64,000 nt of DNA from Hymenobacter taeanensis (lineage in GTDB: Bacteria; Bacteroidota; Bacteroidia; Cytophagales; Hymenobacteraceae), in assembly GCF_013137895.1 (NCBI RefSeq), contig NZ_CP053538.1, positions 1,053,501 to 1,117,500 of the forward strand, read 5' to 3'. Under the pieces are notes generated by a model, which saw only the letters and a list, made by a program, of their open reading frames with translations, was not told where the DNA came from and did no database searches. Shown piece after piece: positions 7,615 through 16,140 of this stretch. The translations under genes and the position numbers were made by a program. Positions within the stretch are counted from its first letter, which is position 1. The number at the start of each line of letters is the position of its first letter.

Positions 7615-9558
7615 TTACAAGAGCACTTTTTCTACCGGCGCGTTGGCGGCTACTTTACCAGCCATTTCGCGGAGGGCAGCGGCAATGCCATCGGCATCGA
7701 AACCGCACTCTTTGTAAAGCTCATCTTGGGAGCCGTGCTCGACGATGCGGTCAGGAATACCGAGGCGCTTGACGGGGAGGCTATAACCATGGTCGGCAAG
7801 GAACTCTAGCACGGCGGCCCCAAAGCCTCCGGGTAAGCAGCCGTCTTCAACGGTTACAATGGCTTTGTACTGACGAGCAATGTTGTGGAGCATTTCCTCA
7901 TCCAGTGGCTTGCAGAAGCGCATGTCGTAGTGGCCAGGGTTGAGGCCTTCTGCCGCGAGCTTTTGGGTGGCTTTCACGGCGTAGTTGCCGATGTGACCGA
8001 TACTGAGCACGGCTACACCCTCGCCCTCGCGCACTACGCGGCCCGTGCCGATGGTTAGCTTCTTGAGAGGCTTGCGCCACTCCGGCATCACGCCTTCGCC
8101 GCGGGGGTAGCGAATGCTGAACGGCCCAGCGTTTTCGGGTAGGGTAGCGGTGTACATCAGGTTGCGCAACTCCTCCTCGTTCATGGGCGCCGACACCACC
8201 ATGTTGGGGATGCAGCGCATGTAGGCCAGGTCATAGCAGCCGTGGTGCGTGGGGCCGTCGGCGCCGGCAAAACCGGCCCGGTCGAGGCAAAAAACCACGT
8301 GCAGGTTCTGCAGCGCCACGTCGTGCACCACCTGGTCGTAGGCGCGCTGCATAAATGAGGAGTAAATGTTGCAGAACGGTACCAACCCCTGCGTGGCTAG
8401 GCCAGCGGAGAAAGTTACGGCGTGCTGCTCGGCAATGCCCACGTCAAAAGCGCGGTCAGGCATGGCCTTCATCATGATGTTCAGCGACGAGCCAGAGGGC
8501 ATGGCCGGCGTCACGCCCATGATTTTGTCGTTCTGCTCGGCAAGCTCTACCAGCGTTTCGCCAAACACATCCTGGTACTTGGGTGCCTGAGGTTTGTCGT
8601 AGGTCTTCTTGTGGATTTCGCCAGTTACTTTGTCGAACAGACCGGGCGCGTGCCACAGGGTCTGGTCCTTCTCGGCCAGCGCGTAGCCTTTGCCCTTCAC
8701 CGTTACGCAGTGCAGAAGCTTAGGGCCGGGAATGCTCTTAAGGTCGTTGAGGATGGTAGCAAGGTGCTGCACATCATGGCCATCCACGGGGCCAAAGTAG
8801 CGGAAGTTCAGCGCCTCAAACAGATTGCCTTGCTTCAGCAGTGTAGCCTTCATGGCCTGCTCTACGCGGCGGGCAATCTGCTGCGGGTTGGGGCCGAACT
8901 TCGAGAGCTTGCCCAGCACGTTCCACAGCTCATCGCGCACCTTATTATAGGTGCGGGAAGTGGTAATGTCGGTGAGGTACTCCTTGAGCGCGCCCACGTT
9001 GGGGTCAATGCTCATGCAGTTATCGTTGAGGATAACCAGCAGGTTGGATTTCTCCACCCCGGCGTGGTTCAGGGCCTCAAAGGCCATGCCGGCCGTCATG
9101 GCCCCATCACCAATCACGGCAATGTGCTGCCGGTCGAACTCGCCTTTATAGTCTGAAGCTACGGCCATGCCCAGGGCTGCACCAATGCTGGTGCTGCTGT
9201 GGCCTACGCCGAAGGCATCGTACTCGCTTTCGCTGCGCTTGGGAAAACCCGACATGCCATTGTAGCGGCGGTTGGTCGGGAACCGCTCGCGGCGGCCCGT
9301 CAGGATTTTGTGACCGTACGCCTGGTGGCCTACGTCCCACACCAGTTGGTCGTAGGGGGTGTTAAAGACGTAGTGTAGCGCTACCGTCAGCTCCACTACG
9401 CCCAGCGAAGCCCCGAAATGCCCCCCGTAAATCGAAACCGAGTCGATAATAAACTGTCGGAGCTCCTGGCTCAGCTGCACCAATTGGTCGGGACTGAGTT
9501 TTTTCAGGTCGTTGGGCGAGTCAATGGCCGCCAGCAATTCACCAGGTTCGACAATCAT
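7615..9558 (-). CDS. dxs: 1-deoxy-D-xylulose-5-phosphate synthase
   Basis: The product is 647 aa from the ATG at 9558; the frame continues upstream but that extension is not Dxs-like. It condenses pyruvate and glyceraldehyde-3-phosphate to DXP using thiamine diphosphate, the first step of the MEP isoprenoid pathway, in the cytosol. Diagnostic segments are VWDVGHQAYGHKILTGRR, GVGHSSTSIGAALG (about 114), GDGAMTAGMAFEALNHAG with LNDNCMSI for Mg-ThDP binding, DVGIAEQHAVTFSAGLA for the transketolase pyrimidine domain, and the C-terminal VEDGCLPGGFGAAV. Length is normal. Minus-strand -7-like elements lie at 9576-9583 (TATCTTTC) and 9652-9659 (perfect TACCTTTG). Confidence 0.97.
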   Translation of the reverse strand: MIVEPGELLAAIDSPNDLKKLSPDQLVQLSQELRQFIIDSVSIYGGHFGASLGVVELTVALHYVFNTPYDQLVWDVGHQAYGHKILTGRRERFPTNRRYNGMSGFPKRSESEYDAFGVGHSSTSIGAALGMAVASDYKGEFDRQHIAVIGDGAMTAGMAFEALNHAGVEKSNLLVILNDNCMSIDPNVGALKEYLTDITTSRTYNKVRDELWNVLGKLSKFGPNPQQIARRVEQAMKATLLKQGNLFEALNFRYFGPVDGHDVQHLATILNDLKSIPGPKLLHCVTVKGKGYALAEKDQTLWHAPGLFDKVTGEIHKKTYDKPQAPKYQDVFGETLVELAEQNDKIMGVTPAMPSGSSLNIMMKAMPDRAFDVGIAEQHAVTFSAGLATQGLVPFCNIYSSFMQRAYDQVVHDVALQNLHVVFCLDRAGFAGADGPTHHGCYDLAYMRCIPNMVVSAPMNEEELRNLMYTATLPENAGPFSIRYPRGEGVMPEWRKPLKKLTIGTGRVVREGEGVAVLSIGHIGNYAVKATQKLAAEGLNPGHYDMRFCKPLDEEMLHNIARQYKAIVTVEDGCLPGGFGAAVLEFLADHGYSLPVKRLGIPDRIVEHGSQDELYKECGFDADGIAAALREMAGKVAANAPVEKVLL

Positions 9559-9651
9559 AGAGCGCAAAGGCAAAGGAAAGATATATAGCAGTTCAACAGG
9601 TAGGTTAGGTAAAAGGTTAGCATCTACCCGACCCTGGCTGCGTACAACAGG

Positions 9652-9659
9652 CAAAGGTA
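9652..9659 (-). promoter_or_regulatory. TAnnTTTG -7 element upstream of dxs
   Basis: On the minus strand this reads TACCTTTG, a perfect match to the Bacteroidota -7 consensus, 93 nt upstream of the dxs start. No good -33 TTG was found at 17-20 nt, and a weaker TATCTTTC lies nearer the gene, so which one is used is uncertain. Confidence 0.4.
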
Positions 9660-9801
9660 CGGGTTTTCCGCTCGACCGGTTCGTGAGCGAACAGGAAGGT
9701 TATGACATTCGGCACGGAAAAAACGATTTGCGCAGGTTCCTGCTATTAACCGGCCGGTCTGCAATTAACGGCACTTTAATATCCTCGCTTACACTAATCC
9801 G

Positions 9802-9809
9802 TACCTTTA
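9802..9809 (+). promoter_or_regulatory. Near-consensus -7 element for the flippase-like gene
   Basis: TACCTTTA matches TAnnTTTG in seven of eight positions. It ends 25 nt before the ATG at 9835, the same spacing seen at several better-matched promoters in the window. Confidence 0.45.
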
Positions 9810-9834
9810 CCCGCCCACCTAAGTCCTTTTGCCC

Positions 9835-10917
9835 ATGCCCCAGCTCACGGAACCGCAGAACGAGGAACAGCAGCTGCTCCATAAGCTTCGCCCCTCTCGG
9901 ATCATTCTGCCGGTTCTCATTGGGCTGAGCGTGGTGGGCTTCATGTTCTGGCGCAGCTACAAGCCCGGCGACCTGGCCCCCCTGGCCAATGCCAAGCCCG
10001 TGTGGCTGCTGCTTATGGCCGTGGTGCTGGTGGCCCGCGACGCGGGCTACGTGTACCGCATCCGCTACCTCACCCAGAAAGTACTGAGCTGGCGCGCCAG
10101 CCTCGAGGTGATTATGATCTGGGAATTTTCGTCGTGCGTACTGCCATCGGCGGTGGGTGGAACGGCCGTTGCGCCGGTACTGCTGCACAAAGAGGGCATT
10201 CCGTTGGGCAAGTCAGTGGCCTACATTATGGCTACGGCCATGCTCGACAACCTCTACTATGTATTGGCGGTGCCGCTGGTGGTACTTATTGGGGGTGATG
10301 CCCTGTACCCCCACGAGGCGCTGCAGGGTGGCCTAGTGGCTACGCTGCGGGTGGCCTTTATTGCGAGCTACGTATTCGTGTCGGCGTACGCCTTTCTCAT
10401 GGTGTACGCCATCTTCGTAAACCCCCGGTCGGTGCGTCGGCTGTTTATTAAGCTGTTTTCTATTGCGGGCTTGCGGCGCTGGCGCAATAAGGCGTACCAG
10501 CACGGTAACGAGCTGGTGCTGGCCTCGGCGCAGTTGCGCGGCAACGGACTGGCCTACTGGCTGCGAGCATCACTGAGCACGGCCTTCGTCTGGACGGCGC
10601 GCTACCTGGTTATTGGCTGCCTTATTTCGGCGTTTATTGACGTTACGTGGGCGGAGTTCTGGCTGATTTTCGGGCGTAACCTCACGTATAAGGTTATTCT
10701 GCTGATTGCCATTACGCCCGGCGGAGCCGGCATTGCCGAGGGCGCCTTCCCTACCTTCTTCGGCAAGTTCATCGGCACCCCCACCATGACCAACTTTATG
10801 GTGCTGCTCTACCGCATCGTGACGTATTACCTCTATTTGGTTTTGGGCGCCATCTTCCTACCCCGCTGGATCACCCGTATCTTCGGCAAGAAGCAAGCCC
10901 AAGAAATTCTGCACTGA
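9835..10917 (+). CDS. Lysylphosphatidylglycerol synthase TM-domain / UPF0104 (YbhN-like) membrane protein
   Basis: The product is 360 aa from ATG 9835 (a TTG two codons earlier is less likely). It is highly hydrophobic with about seven or eight membrane segments. The family signatures visible are RDAGYVYRIRYLTQ, WEFSSCVLPSAVGGTAVAPV near 115 and ITPGGAGIAEGAFPTFFG near 300. These match the flippase-like integral membrane domain shared by MprF and UPF0104 proteins. There is no catalytic aminoacyl-PG synthase domain, so it probably moves or presents a lipid-linked substrate rather than modifying one. The substrate is unknown. The gene stands divergent from dxs with its own promoter, and is followed by a palindromic element at 10966. 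Confidence 0.85.
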   Translation: MPQLTEPQNEEQQLLHKLRPSRIILPVLIGLSVVGFMFWRSYKPGDLAPLANAKPVWLLLMAVVLVARDAGYVYRIRYLTQKVLSWRASLEVIMIWEFSSCVLPSAVGGTAVAPVLLHKEGIPLGKSVAYIMATAMLDNLYYVLAVPLVVLIGGDALYPHEALQGGLVATLRVAFIASYVFVSAYAFLMVYAIFVNPRSVRRLFIKLFSIAGLRRWRNKAYQHGNELVLASAQLRGNGLAYWLRASLSTAFVWTARYLVIGCLISAFIDVTWAEFWLIFGRNLTYKVILLIAITPGGAGIAEGAFPTFFGKFIGTPTMTNFMVLLYRIVTYYLYLVLGAIFLPRWITRIFGKKQAQEILH

Positions 10918-10965
10918 TGCTGAGCGCGGACCACTGGCCTAGACACAGTTTGGCTTAATCATAAA

Positions 10966-11002
10966 AGCCCGTCATGCTTCGACAAGCTCAACATGACGGG
11001 CT
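10966..11002. repeat. Palindromic intergenic element between convergent genes
   Basis: An 11-bp perfect stem (10966-10976 with 10992-11002) has an inner 4-bp stem GCTT/AAGC, flanked by A-rich and T-rich bases (CTCTTTAATT). The core TGCTTCGACAAGCTCAACA resembles a palindrome word that I recall as dispersed in intergenic regions of many bacteria. Here it can act as a bidirectional terminator between the gene ending at 10917 and the aldehyde dehydrogenase. Confidence 0.75.
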
Positions 11003-11030
11003 CTTTAATTTCTACTATCAAGCAGCAGCG

Positions 11031-12488
11031 TTAAATAGGATACTCCCGTGGGGTGTGCTGCACAGTTACCCACTGCACCCGGGTCATTTCCTCAATTACC
11101 CACTCTCCCCCGAAGCGGCCCATGCCCGATTCCTTTTCGCCGCCGAAGGGCGCGTTGGGCTCGTCGTTCACGCTTTGGTCGTTCACGTGAATCATGCCGG
11201 TTTCTACCTGCCGGGCCAGCTGCACGCCGCGCTCCACGTTGCGGGTATGCAGGGCACCGCTCAGGCCAAAGTTCAGCTCGTTGGCCAGGCGCAGCATCTC
11301 CTCATCGTCCTTGAAAGGAATGAGAGCGGCGACGGGGCCAAAGATTTCATTCTGGGCGATGGGCATATCGTTGCGCACCTGGGAAAGCACCGTGGGGTAG
11401 AGCACTGCCCCCTCAGCCTGGCCACCAAACTCCAGCTTAGCACCCTGGGCAATGCTTTCCTCCACATCCTTCTGAATGCGCTTTACCTGCTTCTCATCAA
11501 TGAGAGGACCGATGTCGGTTTCGCGCTGCAGCGGGTCGCCCACTTTTAGCTCTTTGGTGCGGGCCACCAGCTTGTCGCGGAATTCATCATATACCTTTTC
11601 GTGCACCAGGAAACGGTTTATGGCCATGCAAATCTGACCCTGGTGCATGAACTTGCCCATCATGCCCCCGGCCACGGCCTGGTCGATATCGGCATCCTCC
11701 AGCACGATGAACACGTTGTTGCCGCCCAGTTCCAGAGCTACTTTCTTCAGGCCTTCGCCGGCCAGCTTGCCAATGTTCTGGCCTACCGGCGTGGAGCCCG
11801 TGAAGGAAATCATTTTGGGGATGGGGTGTTGCACAAACGGGTCGCCGATAACCGACGACTTGCCTACCACCACGTTGAATACGCCGGCCGGCACCCCCGC
11901 CTCCTCAAATAGTTTGGCTAGCAGCGTACCACCCGTAGCGGGCGTTTGTGAGGCGGGCTTTACCACAATGGTATTGCCGCAAGCCAGGGCAGGAGCAATG
12001 GACCGCATGGAAAGGTGCACCGGGAAGTTCCAGGGGCTGATAATGCCAATTACGCCCAGTGGCTTGCGGTACACCCGGCTCTCCTTGCCCGGGGTGCTGG
12101 AGGCCAGAATCTGGCCGTGCATACGGCTGGGAAATGAGGAGGCTTCCAGAATAACCTCGCGGGCCAGCATTACTTCTATCTCACCTTTCGCGTGGGCACC
12201 GCCCGCTTCTTTCGCAATCCATTCAGCAAATTCATCTTTGCGAGCCTCCAGAATGGCGGCGGCTTTCAGCAGAATGTCGCGGCGCTCCTGGGGCAGGGTG
12301 GCGCTCCAGGTTTTGGCGGCTTGGTGAGCCGCTTCGTAGGCCTCGTCCAGCTCGCCCAGACCAGCACACCTAATATCGAGTAACACGGAGTTGTCGAAAG
12401 GATTGATGTCCTGAATGCGGTCATCTTCGCTGCCATCTTTCCAGTGGCCGTTGATGTACTGTTTGTTAAGGTTGTTATAGCGTTCCAT
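11031..12488 (-). CDS. NAD(P)-dependent aldehyde dehydrogenase (benzaldehyde/vanillin dehydrogenase-like)
   Basis: The product is 485 aa, the usual length for the ALDH superfamily. It oxidises an aldehyde to the acid with NAD(P)+. Visible motifs: IISPWNFPVHLSMRSIAPAL and VVKPASQTP for cofactor binding, SFTGSTPVGQNIGKLAG, the general-base glutamate in KKVALELGGNN, and the catalytic cysteine in HQGQICMAINR. NEIFGPVAALIPF and the C-terminal NDEPNAPFGGEKESGMGRFG are also typical. Similarity of the last segment to benzaldehyde/salicylaldehyde dehydrogenases suggests an aromatic or semialdehyde substrate, but this cannot be fixed from sequence alone. It appears to be a single-gene transcript. Confidence 0.92.
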   Translation of the reverse strand: MERYNNLNKQYINGHWKDGSEDDRIQDINPFDNSVLLDIRCAGLGELDEAYEAAHQAAKTWSATLPQERRDILLKAAAILEARKDEFAEWIAKEAGGAHAKGEIEVMLAREVILEASSFPSRMHGQILASSTPGKESRVYRKPLGVIGIISPWNFPVHLSMRSIAPALACGNTIVVKPASQTPATGGTLLAKLFEEAGVPAGVFNVVVGKSSVIGDPFVQHPIPKMISFTGSTPVGQNIGKLAGEGLKKVALELGGNNVFIVLEDADIDQAVAGGMMGKFMHQGQICMAINRFLVHEKVYDEFRDKLVARTKELKVGDPLQRETDIGPLIDEKQVKRIQKDVEESIAQGAKLEFGGQAEGAVLYPTVLSQVRNDMPIAQNEIFGPVAALIPFKDDEEMLRLANELNFGLSGALHTRNVERGVQLARQVETGMIHVNDQSVNDEPNAPFGGEKESGMGRFGGEWVIEEMTRVQWVTVQHTPREYPI

Positions 12489-12615
12489 AGTAGAAGAAGA
12501 AGGGAATTATGCAGCGGCAGGGTACCGCTGGCTGCTTGCCGGTGAAAGAATAGATTTGAATAAGAACCACTCATTCGGCAAAACCTCCCTCCTGCTGAGC
12601 TACATAAGGCATAGA

Positions 12616-12647
12616 AAAGCCCTTCTACTTAACAGCAGAAGGGCTTT
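12616..12647 (-). terminator. Intrinsic terminator downstream of the lipoprotein gene
   Basis: An 11-bp stem AAAGCCCTTCT/AGAAGGGCTTT with a 10-nt loop lies 28 nt beyond the stop of the minus-strand lipoprotein gene, with further A/T bases at the ends. It separates that gene from the aldehyde dehydrogenase gene. Confidence 0.85.
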
Positions 12648-12674
12648 CTAGCATCTTTAGGCGTAGCCTTCGGG

Positions 12675-13091
12675 CTACTCGTTTTCGAGGCGCAGCTCAG
12701 CCCCGTTAGGCGCTTTCAGCGTCAGCTTATCATCGGTGAGGGTAACTACGCTGAAGGTGTTGCTCTCGGCACCACCATCGGGCGTCATGGTGATGGTTTT
12801 ACCGGTCTGGTCGAAGGTGTACTTGCCATTAGTGGCACCATTGGGCGAGGTCATGTTATACTGGCCGTTGGCGAAGAACGTAATCCGCTCATCTTCCTGA
12901 GCGTCGGTTTGCTTCACTTTGTCGCCGCTCGCGTCCAGCTCTTTATCCGTTTTCCAGACCTTGCTGTCTTTGCCGTAAAGCATATTTACGCCTTCTACTT
13001 TGCCTTCATTGCTACCGCAAGAAGTAGTAAACATGGCGAGCAGCATAAGCAGGCTGGCCAGATAGCGCAGGGTGAGAGATTGAGTTTTCAT
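12675..13091 (-). CDS. Lipocalin-like lipoprotein
   Basis: The product is 138 aa from the ATG at 13091. The N-terminus is a lipoprotein signal (MKTQSLTLRYLASLLMLLAM) ending in the lipobox-like FTTSC, with Gly-Ser-Asn after the cysteine. The rest is a small beta-rich domain: W-K-T-D-K near residue 40, ITFFANGQYNMTSPNG, GKYTFDQTGKTITMTPDGG and DKLTLKAPNGAELRL. This is the layout of the lipocalin-like DUF domains in Bacteroidota, which begin with a K-x-W motif and repeat strands of T-x-D-x-x-x-L-x-L. The ligand is unknown. It is probably anchored in an envelope membrane. Confidence 0.75.
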   Translation of the reverse strand: MKTQSLTLRYLASLLMLLAMFTTSCGSNEGKVEGVNMLYGKDSKVWKTDKELDASGDKVKQTDAQEDERITFFANGQYNMTSPNGATNGKYTFDQTGKTITMTPDGGAESNTFSVVTLTDDKLTLKAPNGAELRLENE

Positions 13092-13319
13092 GAGAATAGG
13101 GAGATAAGTGAAAAGGCCTGCAACACGTAGGGTACGGCCCATGGAGAAAGTTCAGCTACAGCGCTTCTACGGTGGCCTTTACCAAGATGTTCGCCTTTGG
13201 TGTAAGCTCAACTGTAGCCATACAACTTATTGTGAGCTCAGGCGTAAGACCCTGGTATCGGTTCACTGCATCTGCTTGATAGCCGGCCCTTTCCCCCTCA
13301 CTCTAAACTTGCATTCGAT

Positions 13320-13622
13320 ATGGGACTGTTCGATTTCCTTTCTAATGATGGCGATAAAAAACCAGTAGAACCCGCTAACAAACCAGCAGCTGGTGGCGCT
13401 ACTGATTTTTTCGGTAACAGCAACCAAGCGGCTGCTCAGCCCACCGCTACCCAAGGCGACACGTACACCGTAGTAAGCGGCGACTCGCTCTCCAAAATTG
13501 CCAAGCACCACTACGGTGATGCCGCCAAGTGGCACCAGATTTATGATGCCAACAAGAGCACCATTGGCTCTAACCCCGACCATATTGAGGTAGGCCAGGT
13601 CTTAACACTACCCAAGCTGTAA
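13320..13622 (+). CDS. Small LysM-domain protein
   Basis: The product is 100 aa. An N-terminal MGLFDFLSNDGDKKP is followed by a low-complexity Ala/Pro/Asn linker. A single LysM domain spans about 48-100: DTYTVVSGDSLSKIAKHHYG, then W-x-x-I-Y-D-A-N and IEVGQVLTLPKL. It has no signal peptide. The MGLFDFL start and domain order match the YgaU/Kbp-like LysM proteins that end in an I-x-x-G-x-x-L-x-L-P motif, although the BON domain of that family is missing. Its partner (peptidoglycan or a small ion such as K+) cannot be decided here. The gene stands alone with a good terminator. Confidence 0.85.
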   Translation: MGLFDFLSNDGDKKPVEPANKPAAGGATDFFGNSNQAAAQPTATQGDTYTVVSGDSLSKIAKHHYGDAAKWHQIYDANKSTIGSNPDHIEVGQVLTLPKL

Positions 13623-13650
13623 GCCACTCTGACTTATTAGAATTATACAA

Positions 13651-13682
13651 AAAGCCACTTTGTATTAAGGTGGCTTTTTTCG
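13651..13682 (+). terminator. Intrinsic terminator after the LysM gene
   Basis: AAAAGCCACTT pairs with AAGGTGGCTTTT (one G-U pair) around a 6-nt loop and continues into a T-run, 28 nt after the stop at 13622. Confidence 0.9.
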
Positions 13683-13906
13683 TGCGCTAAGGGCTGCAAA
13701 TTCCGAGTGCTATCCAAGAAGTATTGACGCGGTTTCCGAAAGTACGCCGCCATTACAACTGCTACAGCACACAGTTTTCTTTGCTTGCCACATAGCCTTT
13801 GCTATCTATCTAAGCTCATTTTTAAACACTTACGCCATATGCCTATTATTCAACGGCAGGCATGAACCACTACTGCCTACTGAAAAAAAAATATTTTGCC
13901 AACCTA

Positions 13907-13936
13907 TTGCAAATATCAAAACCGGCTATACATTTG
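13907..13936 (+). promoter_or_regulatory. Promoter of the methionine operon (-33 TTG, -7 TACATTTG)
   Basis: TTG at 13907-13909 is followed after 19 nt by TACATTTG at 13929-13936, a perfect Bacteroidota (sigma-ABfr type) promoter. Transcription would begin near 13942, about 45 nt before the SAM-I riboswitch, giving a leader of roughly 550 nt ahead of metY. The preceding bases (13683-13906) show no gene. Confidence 0.8.
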
Positions 13937-13987
13937 CAACACCAACACGGTACTCCTCTGCTCGCGGCAGAGTAGTTTTCATAGGAT

Positions 13988-14094
13988 TTATACAGAAGCG
14001 GCGAGAGAACAGGCTCCCTGACCCGCTGGCAACCTTCGACCGCGCGAAAGGTGCCAATTCCTGCCCGACCAGCTTTTGCTGGCGGGGCATATAA
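13988..14094 (+). ncRNA. SAM-I (S-box) riboswitch
   Basis: Core conserved S-box segments are present in order: CAGAAGCGG near the 5' P1 strand, CTGACCCGCTGGCAACC, then AAAGGTGCCAATTCCTGCCC. P1 can form from TTATA (13988-13992) with TATAA (14090-14094). P3 is the GGCAACC...AGGTGCC helix, and P4 a CCCGACCAGC/GCTGGCGGGG hairpin with a TTTT loop. SAM-I aptamers bind S-adenosylmethionine and usually turn off transcription of methionine biosynthesis genes. It lies directly upstream of metY-metX-homoserine dehydrogenase, the expected target. Confidence 0.9.
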
Positions 14095-14105
14095 CTCAGA
14101 GTGCC

Positions 14106-14276
14106 ATGGAAAACACCCTCGCTTTCGCCCTTGTGAACCCATCTGCCCCGGCTGCCTTGCTGCATGCCGTCTCGCCGATGGTTTTTTGTGTTGCCCCCAC
14201 CGCACTGGTGGCCGCTCACGTTGCCGCGCGAATGCGAATGCGCTGCTGTTGTAGCGCTTGTTGTTGCTGTAGCTAG
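14106..14276 (+). CDS. Putative polycysteine leader peptide (short form 14232-14276)
   Basis: The last codons before the TAG at 14274-14276 read MRMRCCCSACCCCS: seven cysteines in ten residues. The shortest ORF is 14 codons from the ATG at 14232; an in-frame ATG at 14106, 12 nt after the riboswitch, gives 56 aa (MENTLAFALVNPSAPAALLH onward). Clustered codons for a pathway amino acid just before a stop, in the leader of a sulfur amino acid operon, are the hallmark of attenuation leader peptides. Polycysteine short ORFs acting as cysteine-responsive attenuators have been described in mycobacteria. I know of no such ORF paired with a SAM-I riboswitch. Translation and regulation are inferred. Confidence 0.55.
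   Translation: MENTLAFALVNPSAPAALLHAVSPMVFCVAPTALVAAHVAARMRMRCCCSACCCCS
14139..14187 (+). terminator. Candidate riboswitch-controlled terminator
   Basis: CCATC (14139-14143) pairs with GATGG (14177-14181), with further GC and CGGC/GCCG pairing across internal loops, and six T residues follow at 14182-14187. It stands 45 nt after the SAM-I aptamer, where an expression platform is expected. The stem is imperfect, so confidence is moderate. It lies inside the longer form of the leader ORF, so translation through it could also open it. Confidence 0.5.
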
Positions 14277-14381
14277 TCGCTGCCTGTAAGCCGACTCCTC
14301 ACAACTCCTCCCTCCTCTTCCTGATATTGCCCCCGACTGGTTGCGCCACCTAGGCCACCTCGCTGGGCCCCACCGCATCCT

Positions 14382-14418
14382 AACCGCTGTATCTAGCGGG
14401 TTTTGAGCGGTTTCCGCT
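14382..14418 (+). promoter_or_regulatory. Mutually exclusive hairpins in the metY leader
   Basis: Four short complementary segments occur in order: AACCGCT (14382-14388), AGCGG (14395-14399) followed by GTTTTG, AGCGGTT (14406-14412) and CCGCT (14414-14418). Segment 1 can pair with 2 (terminator-like, followed by a T-run) or with 3 (perfect 7 bp), and 3 can pair with 4. This is the geometry of an attenuator. It lies 106 nt after the leader-peptide stop and 77 nt before metY. Confidence 0.5.
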
Positions 14419-14474
14419 ACGCCTCATCGTGGCCACTACACCCGAGCATTTGCTTTCTCCTCTTCCTACGATAA

Positions 14475-15884
<1,410 letters not shown>

Positions 15885-15958
15885 ACCAAGAGAGGGGTTG
15901 AGCATCTGGCAGCTACTTCGTGGGAAGCAGCCAGGCCTTGACCTTCAGCGGGCGTAAT

Positions 15959-16056
15959 GCGGGCAGCTCAACGGCTTTTTTGTGAGAGAGGAATCCGTTG
16001 AAACCAGCTGCCCGCCCATAGCCGGGGCTGAGCCAGCGCGTCTACTGGCTCAGCCC
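15959..16056 (+). repeat. Two adjacent hairpins between metY and metX
   Basis: The first (15959-16015) pairs GCGGGCAGCT with AGCTGCCCGC and, inside it, CAACGG with CCGTTG. The second (16025-16056) has a perfect 12-bp stem GGGCTGAGCCAG/CTGGCTCAGCCC with an 8-nt loop. The first encloses a TTTTTT run in its loop and the second has no downstream T-run, so neither is a typical terminator. They fill most of the 256-nt gap inside the operon and may set the metY:metX ratio by stabilising or processing mRNA. Confidence 0.65.
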
Positions 16057-16140
16057 GCGGGCTTTGGAAAGCTAGAACGGCATTCAACTACTTTTTAAGG
16101 AGGTGAGCCTCTAGCCCAGACTATTTTTTGCTTTGGAAGT

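Noticed and set aside
8422..9156. Open plus-strand frame of 244 codons opposite dxs
   Set aside because: It is the antisense shadow of a clearly conserved gene; the translation is His/Val/Leu-rich with no domain.
11647..12327. Plus-strand frame of 226 codons opposite the aldehyde dehydrogenase gene
   Set aside because: Antisense shadow with a Pro/Ser/Ala-rich translation.
13870..14378. Overlapping minus-strand frames across the met leader
   Set aside because: They are antisense to a riboswitch and its promoter and have no protein features.
16096..16106. Strong AAGGAGGTGAG Shine-Dalgarno-like sequence upstream of metX
   Set aside because: It lies about 37 nt before the metX ATG and no other start codon fits; Bacteroidota rarely use this signal, so probably chance.
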